From NCBI GenBank assembly GCA_027422505.1, contig JAPQWV010000408.1:372001-436000 (forward strand): a stretch of DNA of 64,000 nt. The letters are read 5' to 3'. The DNA is from Craterostigma plantagineum. Its lineage: Eukaryota > Streptophyta > Magnoliopsida > Lamiales > Linderniaceae. The position numbers and the translations under genes were made by a program. The notes beneath the pieces were generated by a model that was not told the DNA's origin, made no database searches, and saw only the letters and a list, made by a program, of their open reading frames with translations. Positions 37,822 to 46,577 of this stretch are shown here, in pieces. Positions within the stretch are counted from its first letter, which is position 1; each line of letters begins with the position of its first letter.

Positions 37822-39468
37822 CTACGTAGTATCCCGGTCTTCTGTTCTGTAGGCGGATTTCCTCAGATTGAGAACGTACTGGAATTGTCTGATGCTTCGG
37901 CGAAGATATAGTCTATTCTGAATTTCTTCAATAGCAATATTGCTTAGGCTGATGATTTCTTCTCGGAACTGCTCGAGTCCTAAGCTTGCAAGGTCGCCTT
38001 TTGAAGGATCAGAATATCTTCTAACTTTACTTCTCAGTTTCTCGATAATGATCCTGAGAGTGCCGTCGCAGTACTTCTCAACTTCTGAGAGGAACATGAC
38101 TCTCTTTAGTCCATCCTTGCTGTAGACTACGGAGGGTTCAGGTTCTTTGAAGATGAAGCCATTTGGATATGATTTGAGCTCGTCCTCCATGCCTGTGAAG
38201 TTTGGTCTTGTTAGGTTTACCTTCCTAGCGTTATTCTCAATGGCCATCTGAAGGTCGTGGCCTGTGTAGAAGGTAATGTCTCTCAGCATGTGTCTCTTAA
38301 TGGCTTCATATCCCAGCTTGTATTTGAATTCTCGTAGGATGAATTTCCTGTAGAGTCTTGATAGCTTGAATACTTCGCTGGGATCAATGTACTGAAGATC
38401 TCCTTCAGAGATCATGTCTACAGAATCGTCCAGTCTTCGCACTAGGTAGACTGGGTATTTCAGGCTCGTTCCCATTTCCTGGACGGTTACATCCAGGATC
38501 TCCTTGATTGAAGCCTTCGCCCGCATCCTCTTCTTGTCGTCGTCAGTGACCCTCGAGCCTCCTGTCGTCGTCCATTTGTATAGGAAATGATAGGCCAATT
38601 TTGTGGATCCTCCAACGTGTGATAGGCCTCTCAGCTCCATTTCATTGTATGGACGAATTTGATCCCGTTCTCGCCAGATTCTATCTCGAAGTTCTTCTTG
38701 AAATGGAGTGGTTATCTTGTCCCATGGGATTGTATAATCGCATGGCGTCTCTTCGTAGTCTTCTCCATTTCTGATCTCGTCTGGCGCCATCCTGAGGCTC
38801 GTTTCGACCGCCGCCCAGATTAGTCCACTGACGTTGTCCAGTCGCTCTTGAAGATCATCTTCTGCGGGATGATCGCTGTGGCTTTGTGATCCCCATCCCT
38901 GGTCTACAAACTCGTTGAGCTCAATCAGAGGGTCAGGGATATTTATGTCTGCGACTGGAGGTAGTGGCTCGTCGGTCACCTGTGGGGGTGGGTCTGGTCT
39001 GAAGTCGGATGGTAATGGGGGTAGGTCTTTTGGTAGGTGGGAAGAGGTAGTAGGTTGGGAGTTTGTGGGTTCTGGTTGGTTTGAGGTGGAGGGCTCTGGT
39101 TGGTTTGAGGTGGAGGGCTCAGGTTGGTTTATTGCCTCGACCCGCTGTCGCTTTTCCTCCCCCTCAGGACGACCGTCGCCATCAGGGTCGTCATGTCGTC
39201 GCTTGTGTGTGGGCGGGTCGTAGTGGCAATGGTATGGTATTTGGAGGCGGTGAAGGAGCTCCTTATCCTCATCATCGAGGCTGTCGACCTCGCTAAGGAG
39301 GCGATCAAGTAGTTGTTGGCGAAGCTCCTTAGTGGTGGGTGTGGGAGTAGGGGTAGGTGTAGGTGTAGGTGTAGGAGTAGGTGTACTGGCGGATGTGGAT
39401 GGGTGGTGGGATTGGGAGGATGCCAGTGCCTCGACTCTTTGCATGATGGAGGCCTCCATTTGTTTCAT
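37822..39468 (-). CDS. Retroelement ORF of unknown function (about 548 aa)
   Basis: An intact frame from the first ATG at 39468; the frame is open further up to 39543, where it overlaps the primer site. The N-terminal part has a short charged helix (MKQMEASIMQRVEALASS), a Pro-Thr repeat (about ten PT units), an acidic segment, and a Pro-rich region with three NQPEPSTS-like repeats. The C-terminal 300 residues are ordered, with LSHVGGSTKLAYHFLYKW, KYPVYLVRRLDD, FKYKLGYEAIKRHML and EVEKYCDGTL, ending in LYLRRSIRQFQYVL. No zinc knuckle, protease, RT or integrase motif is present. The C-terminal pattern (E-V-x-K-x-x-DGTL followed by a basic RL-x-x-RR helix) reminds me of a protein carried by many uncharacterised plant LTR elements. 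A Gag-like or packaging role is inference only. Confidence 0.75.
   Translation of the reverse strand: MKQMEASIMQRVEALASSQSHHPSTSASTPTPTPTPTPTPTPTPTTKELRQQLLDRLLSEVDSLDDEDKELLHRLQIPYHCHYDPPTHKRRHDDPDGDGRPEGEEKRQRVEAINQPEPSTSNQPEPSTSNQPEPTNSQPTTSSHLPKDLPPLPSDFRPDPPPQVTDEPLPPVADINIPDPLIELNEFVDQGWGSQSHSDHPAEDDLQERLDNVSGLIWAAVETSLRMAPDEIRNGEDYEETPCDYTIPWDKITTPFQEELRDRIWRERDQIRPYNEMELRGLSHVGGSTKLAYHFLYKWTTTGGSRVTDDDKKRMRAKASIKEILDVTVQEMGTSLKYPVYLVRRLDDSVDMISEGDLQYIDPSEVFKLSRLYRKFILREFKYKLGYEAIKRHMLRDITFYTGHDLQMAIENNARKVNLTRPNFTGMEDELKSYPNGFIFKEPEPSVVYSKDGLKRVMFLSEVEKYCDGTLRIIIEKLRSKVRRYSDPSKGDLASLGLEQFREEIISLSNIAIEEIQNRLYLRRSIRQFQYVLNLRKSAYRTEDRDTT
39331..39392. repeat. Hexanucleotide minisatellite coding Pro-Thr
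   Basis: GTAGGT-type units (minus strand ACC CCT-like codons) encode the PTPTPT stretch of the retroelement ORF. Confidence 0.8.
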
Positions 39469-39533
39469 TTCGTCGCGTACGGTTGCGAGGCTCCGTTCGA
39501 GGTGTTGGTCGAGGTCGGCGCGAGTGATGAAGG

Positions 39534-39542
39534 CTGATACCA
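39534..39542 (-). other. Primer binding site of the one-ORF element
   Basis: TGGTATCAG on the minus strand, 2 bases after the upstream LTR. It matches nine bases of the usual tRNA-Met site, then diverges (CC instead of AGC). Confidence 0.75.
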
Positions 39543-39544
39543 CT

Positions 39545-39893
39545 TGTTAGGCCGATTTTATCCAACCTTGTACTGAATCAATGGATTAGTATTACCTGAT
39601 ACGATGAATTACGGAAGCAATAAACAAAGTAATACCACGAGACGGATTGTAGAGTTGGAACGGAGAGAGCGCGCACGAGTTCTTCAGAAAAGTCGTCAAC
39701 TCAATTATGATTCAGCAACCCTAAACACTAATGTGTTTAGGGTATTTATACAAGTGCCCTAATGGGCTAACGGGCCCAATGTTACTAATATATCCACAAG
39801 TCGGATATATTTACAATTAAGTCCTAGGGCGTAATTAAATTACAGAACATTAGACTAATAATTAAATGAACACAATTAAATTAATCTCTAACA
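39545..39893 (-). repeat. 5' LTR (element strand) of the one-ORF element
   Basis: 349 bp, read as identical to 37452-37800, followed on the plus strand by the GAAGG duplication. Confidence 0.93.
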
Positions 39894-40357
39894 GAAGGTG
39901 TTTAACTCGCGGGTCGAAGGAGCTTTCAAGAGCTTCGACAGAGAATGCGAAGTTCTTCGCAACGTTCGCCACCGTAACCTCGCGAAAGTACTCAGCAGCT
40001 GCTCGAGCGCCGACTTCAGAGCGTTGGTGCTCGAGTACATGCCGAACGGGAGCTTAGAGAAGTGGCTTTACGGCTCAGATGACGAAGGGCCGAAGGCGGT
40101 CCTTCGCAGGCTGAACATTTCGATAGACGTTGCCTCTGCGTTAGAATATCTTCACGGTGGGTACGAAACGCCCGTCGTGCACTGCGATCTGAAGCCGAGC
40201 AACGTTCTTCTCGACGAAGACATGGTGGCCCACGTGAGCGACTTTGGGATCGCGAAGCTGGTCGGCGCTGAAGACAGCGTAGAACAAACCAAGACGCTAG
40301 CGACTTTCGGTTACATTGCGCCAGGTTGAAGTTTTTGGCTTCTTAAGTCGTAACATA

Positions 40358-40476
40358 CGTAGCAATTTTTCCGACCTAATTCCAGTGCAAGCCCAAGCTC
40401 ATATAAGCTTGTAACGTTCATCTCTAAAACCCCCTGAGAATATGGGGAGTTAGCTTACAAGCTTACAAGCCCAACA
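40358..40476 (-). mobile_element. Second, diverged copy of the small LTR family, in the receptor-kinase intron
   Basis: On the minus strand it begins TGTTGGGCTTG and contains GGGTTTTAGAGA, CAAGCTTATA and GGAAAAATTGCTACG near the end, in the same order as the 168-bp copy, with internal loss (119 bp). Flanks ACATA (40353-40357) and GCATA (40477-40481) are a decayed 5-bp duplication. Confidence 0.65.
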
Positions 40477-40519
40477 GCATATGCGATGGGCGTCGATTTG
40501 TCGAAACTGATTCGACTCG

Positions 40520-40540
40520 TTTTTTTTTTTTTTTTTTTTT
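40520..40540 (+). repeat. T21 tract at the intron 3' end
   Basis: A run of 21 T forms the pyrimidine tract 8 bases before the receptor-kinase acceptor AG at 40547-40548. Confidence 0.9.
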
Positions 40541-40907
40541 GGGCGTAGAGTATGGATCGGAAGGACTGGTCTCGACGAGGTGCGACGTCTACAGTTTTGG
40601 GATCGTTTTGATGGAGACGTTCACGAGGAAGAGTCCGAGGAGCGACATTTTCGACGGGGAACTGAGCTTGAGGAGTTGGGTAGACGACGCTTATAGTTCT
40701 CGGGAATTGGTTAGGGTTATGGACGCCGCCCTGCTCGGCGAGGAGCGAGGGGCGTCGGAGAAGAACGTCGAGTGCGTTTCTCTGGTTATGAAAGTAGCTC
40801 TCGACTGTTGCGCTGAGGCGCCCGGCGATAGGCCCAACATGAAAGATACGCTGGTGGCCTTGACGAAGATCAAGAATCGATTCTTTCCCATGCATCGAAG
40901 AAGATGA

Positions 40908-41213
40908 ATGCGATTGATTGATCACTCTCTAATCTTAACATTTTCTCGTTAAGATGTTCACATCGAATTCCATCGTAAGAGCAGAGATTCCATAGCCCAA
41001 GAAGGATATATAAATGAGCGTTTTGGTGCTATTTGGTAATGAAAAAAGAAAGAATCATCCACCCAAAAACTGCCCCCAACTCATATATTAAACAGCCAAA
41101 CCGTTGACCCGACTCCACCTAATCCAACCTTAAACAAACTGAACTGCAGTTGGCAATAAACATTTCATCAGAAGTCTTGTAATAAAAGTGAGGAGGGAAT
41201 AAGAAGAGAGACG
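40908..41213. other. Short intergenic region
   Basis: The receptor-kinase 3' flank and the promoter and leader of the CASP-like gene. No distinct element was seen. Confidence 0.5.
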
Positions 41214-42302
41214 ATGAAAGGGAGTGGATCGACGATGGCTAGCAGCAGCGTCATTACGCTCTCGCCTTTGCAGCCTCAGCTGCCTAACACGCCGTCGCCG
41301 TTCTCCTTCTCAGCCGCCTCGACGAGGTTCAGCTCGAGGCAACCTCCGATGCAGACGGCCAATCTCATTCTTCGTTTCCTCACCGTCGTCCTAACTGCCG
41401 CCGCCGCCCTCTCCCTCTCCGCCCAGCCACCGCCCGAGAAGGAGTTCAGAAGGCAATCGACGAGCTTCGGCTCTTACCCCGTCCTAGTGTTAGTAATTTA
41501 AGAATTGTCCGAGTATATTGCCAATTGGTTTTAGTTTAGTATTTGGGTGTCAAACCCAAGCGTCAAATCGTATAATTAAAAAAGTCGAGAGCTTCTTATA
41601 AGATTGTGGAATAACTTACCTCCTTCGTTGCCCAGTTGGTTTTAGAGAGGGATTCCACGTGCTTATATGAGTTTAAGATATAATTGAGCCTGAAAAAGTC
41701 CCTACATTTAAGAAAATTACACGTCTAATAATGGATAGAACGAAATCAGACTACAAGTGACGGAACGTGTTGAAAATAAATTATAAAAATTTTTTCCTGA
41801 AAAAAGTGATACGTTTCCTTCAAGCTTAAGCGTTTATGCAAAGTGATCGTTCAGCATATCGTTCTTGAAGTGAAACGCGCGTGAACATGCCCAGGTACGG
41901 ATTCGTTGTAAATGCTCTTACATTTCTCTACGGAGTCTATCAGCTGTCAAAGGGGATATGCGATATAGCACACAGGGGCATTTTCGTCTCCGACGTAGTT
42001 TCGGATTACGTCAGCTTCGTTTTCGATCAGGTAATAAACACTTGATCTTACACCCTCGAAATACGAAAGAAAATTACACTTTTTTTTTTCACGGTGCTTT
42101 TTTCTCTGTCTGAAAGTTGGCGGGATACTTGCTTATGTCGTCTTCCGTGGCTGCGATTCCGGTAATTCAACAAATGCACGTCGGGAATCCGCTGAGGAGA
42201 GGAGCGGCGATCTCCGTCGGCATTTCTTTTGCTTCGTTCGTCATAGTTGTTTGTAGCGCTATGATATCGGGTTATAAATTGTGTAAGAGGATCATTTGGT
42301 GA
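41214..42302 (+). CDS. CASP-like membrane protein (CASPL4 type)
   Basis: A 198-aa four-helix membrane protein of the CASP-like/MARVEL-related family; CASPs scaffold Casparian strip membrane domains, while the roles of CASPLs are mostly unknown. Exons 41214-41488, 41895-42030, 42117-42302. The N-terminus is cytosolic, Ser/Pro-rich (LSPLQPQLPNTPSPFSF). Helices: LILRFLTVVLTAAAALSLS, YGFVVNALTFLYGVYQLS, LAGYLLMSSSVAAIPVI, and ISFASFVIVVCSAMISGY ending SGYKLC, the CASPL4 signature. Intron positions (after the FGSYPVL segment and after FDQ) match the family. The exon 1 donor is AGT|GTTAGT, giving Val where the family usually has Arg, and it abuts old LTR sequence. It was picked because the phase then fits; the neighbouring GT is out of frame. 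Confidence 0.85.
41540..41706 (+). mobile_element. Third copy of the small LTR family, in CASP-like intron 1
   Basis: 167 bp starting TATTTGGGTGTC, with CAGTTGGTTTTAGAGAGGG and an end TGAAAAAGTCCCTACA, collinear with the 168-bp copy. Flanks TTTAG (41535-41539) and TTTAA (41707-41711) form a decayed duplication. Just upstream (41489-41534) another fragment contains CCAATTGGTTTTAG, so it may have landed in an older copy. Confidence 0.7.
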
Positions 42303-42967
42303 TTCTCTGTACTTCCTTCTTTCTTGTAATAAATTCTTGTGTTCTAAATTGTTCCCTTCTCCTAAGATAGACGATGATCAACCTAACCGCAACTGCAAGG
42401 GATCAAATAGGAATAGAAAACTAGAAAGATACATTAAAGCTAGTTCGAAAATATTACGAGTTCAGAAGAGATCAGTGATATAGGGTTTTTGGTTTTTGTA
42501 GTTCTTGTTTGCATCGTCCTAGCTAGTGACATCGTTATAATCGAAAGGCTAATAAAAATTATACCTTCGTACGTTGTTTAAAACGACTGAGTTGCCATAA
42601 ACAACAAAGAATTAATATTACATGCATTCTCTGGAACCAACTGCAAAGAACGATGCTCCAAGGCACAAAACGGCCGCCTGCATGGCATTAAAATTTTCGA
42701 AGCAGTCGTATCACGAAATTAATTATTACTTATTTTCGTGGCACAACAGTTGGACAACTTCGTCGAAATCTAGGATCGACTACTTATATTTTGGCGTATA
42801 CTCTTTGGAGTATGAAAAATGCTTGCCGACTGCTGCTTTCGAACACAGTTTGTATAAGCAGGACTTCTATAATCTCTATATATATACAAACATCAATAAC
42901 TTCAATCGTCACCAAGCAACCTAAGCAAGCTATAACTAATTAGATAAAAAAAGTTTGAGGAACTGCC
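42303..42967. other. Intergenic, with TATA box of the uclacyanin gene
   Basis: The CASP-like 3' UTR, then promoter DNA. TCTATATATATACA at 42875-42888 is a good TATA box about 80 bases before the next ATG. Confidence 0.5.
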
Positions 42968-43549
42968 ATGGCTTGCAATAAAGCTTTGTTCATTGCCTTA
43001 ATCGTTGCCATGGCTGCTCCTTCTTTTGCCCGTGAGTGGATGGTGGGAGGCGACGCTGGCTGGAATTTAGGCGTCGATTACAACGAATGGGCTAAAGGGA
43101 TCACGTTTCACGTCGGAGATACGCTAAGTACGTGATTCACGAGTTTTGTTATTACACGGCTAATCATCACATTAGTTCTTCGTAATATATTTTCTGATGA
43201 TTTTTTTTGTGATTGTACGCACTCAGTGTTCATGTACGACAATGCTACTCACAACGTCATGAAAGTGAGCCAAAGTGACTTCCAACAGTGTTCGAAAACC
43301 GAAAACAAGACGAACATCTTCAAGAGCGGAAATGACGTGTTTACCCTCGCCGCCCCCGGTAAAAAGTGGTACATTTGTGGCGTCGCCGAGCACTGCTCCA
43401 AGGGCATGAAGCTTGTCATCGACGTTTCTGACGCCTGGGCGCCGGCGCCGTCGCCTTCTTCCGCCGGTCCTGTGGCGGCTGCAGGCGTTTCCGTGGTGGC
43501 GGTGATTGCACTGGCTGTTCTTAAAGTGACGACGGTGGCTCTTTTTTAA
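42968..43549 (+). CDS. Uclacyanin/plantacyanin-like blue copper protein, GPI-anchored
   Basis: A 160-aa phytocyanin, a secreted type-1 copper protein thought to act in redox or cell-wall chemistry. Exons 42968-43127 and 43227-43549 with the intron at the usual phytocyanin position. The signal peptide is residues 1-21 (to SFA). The cupredoxin domain runs from EWMVGGDAGWN to about residue 121. Copper ligands visible: His62, Cys104, His109, Met114 (CGVAEHCSKGM), so it is Met-type, not stellacyanin (Gln) and not a copper-less ENODL. Cys75 and Cys110 make the conserved disulphide. A short Pro/Ser/Ala linker (APAPSPSSAG) and a hydrophobic C-terminus (VVAVIALAVLKV) indicate a GPI anchor. Confidence 0.92.
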
Positions 43550-44659
43550 GTGGCGTTAGAAATGGCGCCTTTTGGAAGACGTGATTTGTGTGCTCTTCTT
43601 TCGGATACGTTGATTAATAATCTGTTCCCATGTATTATGGGATTCGTGTAATAGTTTTCTCGGTTCTTTTTCCGGATATTCTCTTTGAATCTCTGTAATT
43701 TTAATGGTTGCCATATTCTCCAATTCTGTTCAATTTCTGGGCGCACTTCGTCGAAGTCGCAGACCCACAAAGGGATTTCACCCAATTTCGTTTGAATCTC
43801 ACCTTGGGAGCTAAAAAGTTGGAATTGTTTTGGATTCGAAGCTAAAGTCTTGCTCCAATGAATTTAGTTTTACTCACCATAATCATAACAGAAACTGGCG
43901 GATTTTTTAAGAAAATTGACTAGGGTCAACTTTAAAAAATTGCATTTGACATGGTCAACGTTAAAAAGTAGTCTTCAATGTAAGGATATTTTCGTCTTTC
44001 TACAAGGTATCTTTTTTAAAAAATGCGAGATCCCTTGCTACATAGCACGGGTAAGCAGTGGACCTGCGCATGCTAGCAGGAGACCCGCTCATGCTGTGCA
44101 GCAAATGGGCGAGCAGGTCCCTACTAGCTGCACGGATCCCCTGTCATGCATGGCGGGTCTCCTGCTGCAGTAAGCACATGAGACCCCATGCTGCAGGGCA
44201 CCCGTGCTATAAAGTAGGGGACCCCGCGCATGTTAGCATGAGACTCGCCCATCCTGCAGGCACAGGAGACCCGCCCATCCTGCAGGGGACTCGTGTTGAC
44301 TATACAACCACTGGACTATATCCCGCCCATCCACCTTAATGTGGTACCGATTTAATATATTGATTTTTACTGTGGGACACGATTAGTAAGGGCATTAAAG
44401 TCATTTTACATTTGTAGCCTATTTTCTTAGCGTTGACAACGTCAAAGTACAATTTTTTAAAAAGACCCACACACACCCTGACGGCACTTAGGGCAATCAT
44501 TCGCTGGCTCCATTGATGGTGATTTTTTGGATTATCGTCGTCTTCATATGATTTGGATGTCTACGTCTTCTATGTTCAGTTCACACATTAAGACAATTGC
44601 CTAGAGTCAAGACCACTTAATCTTCTCCACAATATCGAAAGGAAAAGGAAAAAGAAAAA
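43550..44659. other. Intergenic with a non-coding TIR element
   Basis: The uclacyanin 3' UTR, then an element at 43923-44468 (separate entry), then the HPR3-like promoter. No gene was seen. Confidence 0.5.
43923..44468. mobile_element. Possible MITE with GC-rich internal repeats
   Basis: Imperfect inverted ends of about 45 bp: left GGGTCAACTTTAAAAAATTG...GGTCAACG, right CGTTGAC...CAATTTTTTAAAAAGACCC. The interior is unusually GC-rich, with short degenerate repeats of the type GGAGACCCGCCCATCCTGCAGG between about 44055 and 44290. No clear target duplication was found, so this is a tentative call. Confidence 0.5.
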
Positions 44660-45795
44660 ATGTCCAATCTTGAAAAACGCCCTCACACAATAATCATCCA
44701 TCGCCACGCAAGCTTCAATCTTGGCGAACTCTTCGCCGAACTCCCCAAACACTACACACTCCTCGACCCGTTAACTTCGGACACATCCGACCCGAATTTT
44801 GTAGCCCTATCACGAAGCGCACGCGCCGTCTTGTGCCTGGGCCCAACTCCCCTGACGTCGGCGGACCTCGACAGGTACCCATCGGTGGAATGCGTGGTCG
44901 GAACCAGCGCTGGGTTCAACCACTTCGACTTGGACGCTTGCGCGCGACGCGGCGTGAGGGTCACCGGCGCCGGCGACACTTTCTCCGACGACGTGGCGGA
45001 CTATGCGGTGGGGCTGGTGGTCGACGTCATGAGACGCGCGTCGGCTGCTGATAGGTTCGTCAGGCGTGGAATTTGGCCGGTGCGGAAAGATTATCCTCTT
45101 GGATCGATCAAAGGTTGAATCTTTACCAGAAATTTCAACTCCCCTGCTTTTGACATTCGTAACTACGACGTCAAAATCGAAAACTTTCGATGTTCTTTTA
45201 TGTCTCTTAGCGTAATTCAAGAAAGCCATAGCAAGTCCCTCCCCACTTCTTACCTGAATTTTTTCAGGTGAGCGGCAAACGCATAGGAATCGTGGGACTC
45301 GGCAGCATTGGTTCAAGAATCGCCAAAAGGCTCGAAGCATTTGGGTGCAAAATAGCGTACAACTCTCTAACAGTAAAGCCCAACGTTTCACATCCATTCT
45401 ACCCTACCATTCTCCAACTCGCATCGAACGTGGATGTCTTAATCCTCTGCTGCGCTCTGACCAAAGTGACTTATCATATAGTCAACGGAGAAGTAATGAC
45501 TTTGCTGGGCAAGAAGGGCGTGATTGTAAATGTAGGACGTGGGCCATTAATTGACCAGAGAGATTTGGTCAGATTCTTGGTCGAAGGTGAGATAGGTGGC
45601 GCTGGGCTCGATGTGTTCGAGGATGAACCCCACGTCCCAGAAGAACTGCTTGGGCTGGACAACGTTGTATTGTCCCCTCATAAGGCTGTAATGACTCCAC
45701 AGTCTTTTGAGGCGCTCGACGAGCTTGTGTTGAGCAACTTGGAGGCTTTCTTCTCTGGTGAACCTTTGAAAGCTGAAGTCAAGCTTAGCAGATGA
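44660..45795 (+). CDS. HPR3: HPR3-like glyoxylate/hydroxypyruvate reductase, frameshifted by a 4-bp GATC duplication
   Basis: An NAD(P)H-dependent D-2-hydroxyacid dehydrogenase reducing glyoxylate, hydroxypyruvate or hydroxyphenylpyruvate; related enzymes act in photorespiratory bypass and in rosmarinic acid synthesis. Exons 44660-45113 and 45268-45795. Motifs: VVGTSAGFNHFDLDAC, GDTFSDDVADYAVGL, Rossmann GIVGLGSIG, catalytic Arg in NVGRG, Glu in DVFEDEP, His in SPHKAV. Exon 1 is 454 nt as written and does not match exon 2 in phase. A tandem GATC at 45102-45109 (GGATCGATCAAAG) is the cause: with one GATC the exon is 450 nt, ends GSK, and joins VSGKRIGIVG in frame, giving 325 aa. The pattern is the same as in the tubulin gene. 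HPR3 is preferred over HPPR/HPR2 from the SDDVADYAVGL block. Confidence 0.88.
45102..45109. other. GATCGATC duplication in HPR3-like exon 1
   Basis: A tandem GATC that puts the exon 1 end out of phase with exon 2; see the tubulin gene for the other case. Confidence 0.85.
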
Positions 45796-46577
45796 TGAAT
45801 AACTGTGTTGTTTAAGTTCATTGCAGCTCCAAGAATTCTGTTTTCAAGCAAATGTATGCAATAGCTTCTTGGTTTCTGCTGTTACAGTGTTCTCCAACTC
45901 ATCAGCTATAAATGATCTGATATCCTCTCCTCGCTGTAATTAGAAAATCTGTCAATCTGACGTTTCAGCAGAAAAAGGTTCTTATATGGTGAAAAGCTAC
46001 TCTGCTTTTAAGTATTAATACGATGATGAATGTGGAAATGATTTGCATGGACTGATCTCGAACTGTACTTTTTCGCTGATATATATCTCTCCTTGATTTT
46101 TCAGAAGACAAATAGAAGTATTAAAACAAAGAACCATCGAGTCAGTTGACATGTCGTTCTCAGTACCAATAGTTTATGTGGTCTTGATTAATTAATGATT
46201 TAATTAGATCATCGTCATCATCTAATGATCAAGATGATTATCATATGAGGGACCTTTAGCAATAATTGCAGTGGAGGAAAACTTTACATTACACGATCAT
46301 GATCATCCCTTGAAGTCAAGCTACTGCGATGGCCCAGAAATGAAATTAAGAAAAAAGGTTTTTTAAAAGGGGACAGCAGTTGCAAGAATTGACCATTAAT
46401 TGTTTTCTTTTTTTCCTGTCTGTAATTTAATTGTCTTCATGACATGACATTAATGACCCTACCAAACTGTTGCTTTCTTCATCATAAAAAGAAATCCCCA
46501 ACTGCTTTTGATACTAAAAAGTACTTAAAAAAGAAAACACAAAGACACACACACACGAAAAGAGGGAGAAGAGAAGT
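45796..46577. other. Intergenic between HPR3-like and KNAT7
   Basis: The HPR3-like 3' UTR and the KNAT7 promoter and leader. There is a short ACACAC tract just before the KNAT7 start. No other feature was seen. Confidence 0.5.

Larger units (their letters stand above)
37452..39893 (-). mobile_element. Non-autonomous LTR retrotransposon with one ORF, inserted in the receptor kinase
   Basis: A 2442-bp element with 349-bp LTRs (37452-37800 and 39545-39893) that I read as identical, and target-site duplication GAAGG (37447-37451, 39894-39898). It is oriented on the minus strand: a primer site TGGTATCAG (39534-39542) follows the upstream LTR, and a purine tract (AAAGGGGGAGAT, at 37801-37812) precedes the downstream LTR. 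It carries one long minus-strand frame and no protease, integrase or RT, so it must be mobilised by proteins from another element. Confidence 0.93.
34548..40907 (+). pseudogene. LRR receptor-like kinase (subfamily XII type) broken by two retroelement insertions
   Basis: A plasma-membrane receptor kinase of the FLS2/EFR/Xa21-like class. Coding pieces: 34548-36859, 37033-37451, 39899-40324, intron 40325-40548, 40549-40907. Joined, they total 3516 nt (1171 aa) with every phase agreeing. The signal peptide is MSTPITTFVLLSASLCLSS. The LRRNT (DRSTLLDFKAGL, W-x-Gly-Ile-Thr-Cys) is followed by over 20 LRRs. After the LRRs come an extracellular cap ([13 protein letters not shown]), a membrane helix ([17 protein letters not shown]) and the kinase ([15 protein letters not shown]). 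The catalytic loop is HCDLKPSN, a non-RD type common in immune receptors; activation segment DFGIAK. A 168-bp solo LTR sits in the last LRR (TSD AATAG), and a 2442-bp LTR element sits just after VAVK (TSD GAAGG). As read, translation ends at 37037. The intron has the subfamily's usual place (APE|Y). Confidence 0.93.

Noticed and set aside
39331..39392. CRISPR-like regular repeat
   Set aside because: Short hexanucleotide units without spacers, coding Pro-Thr in a plant retroelement.
39313..39537. Plus-strand open frames rich in Gly/Val over the retroelement repeat
   Set aside because: They are shadows of the minus-strand Pro-Thr repeat ORF and arise from the hexanucleotide repeat.
44810..45397. 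195-codon minus-strand open frame over the HPR3-like gene
   Set aside because: It is antisense to conserved exons, spans the intron, and shows no family features.
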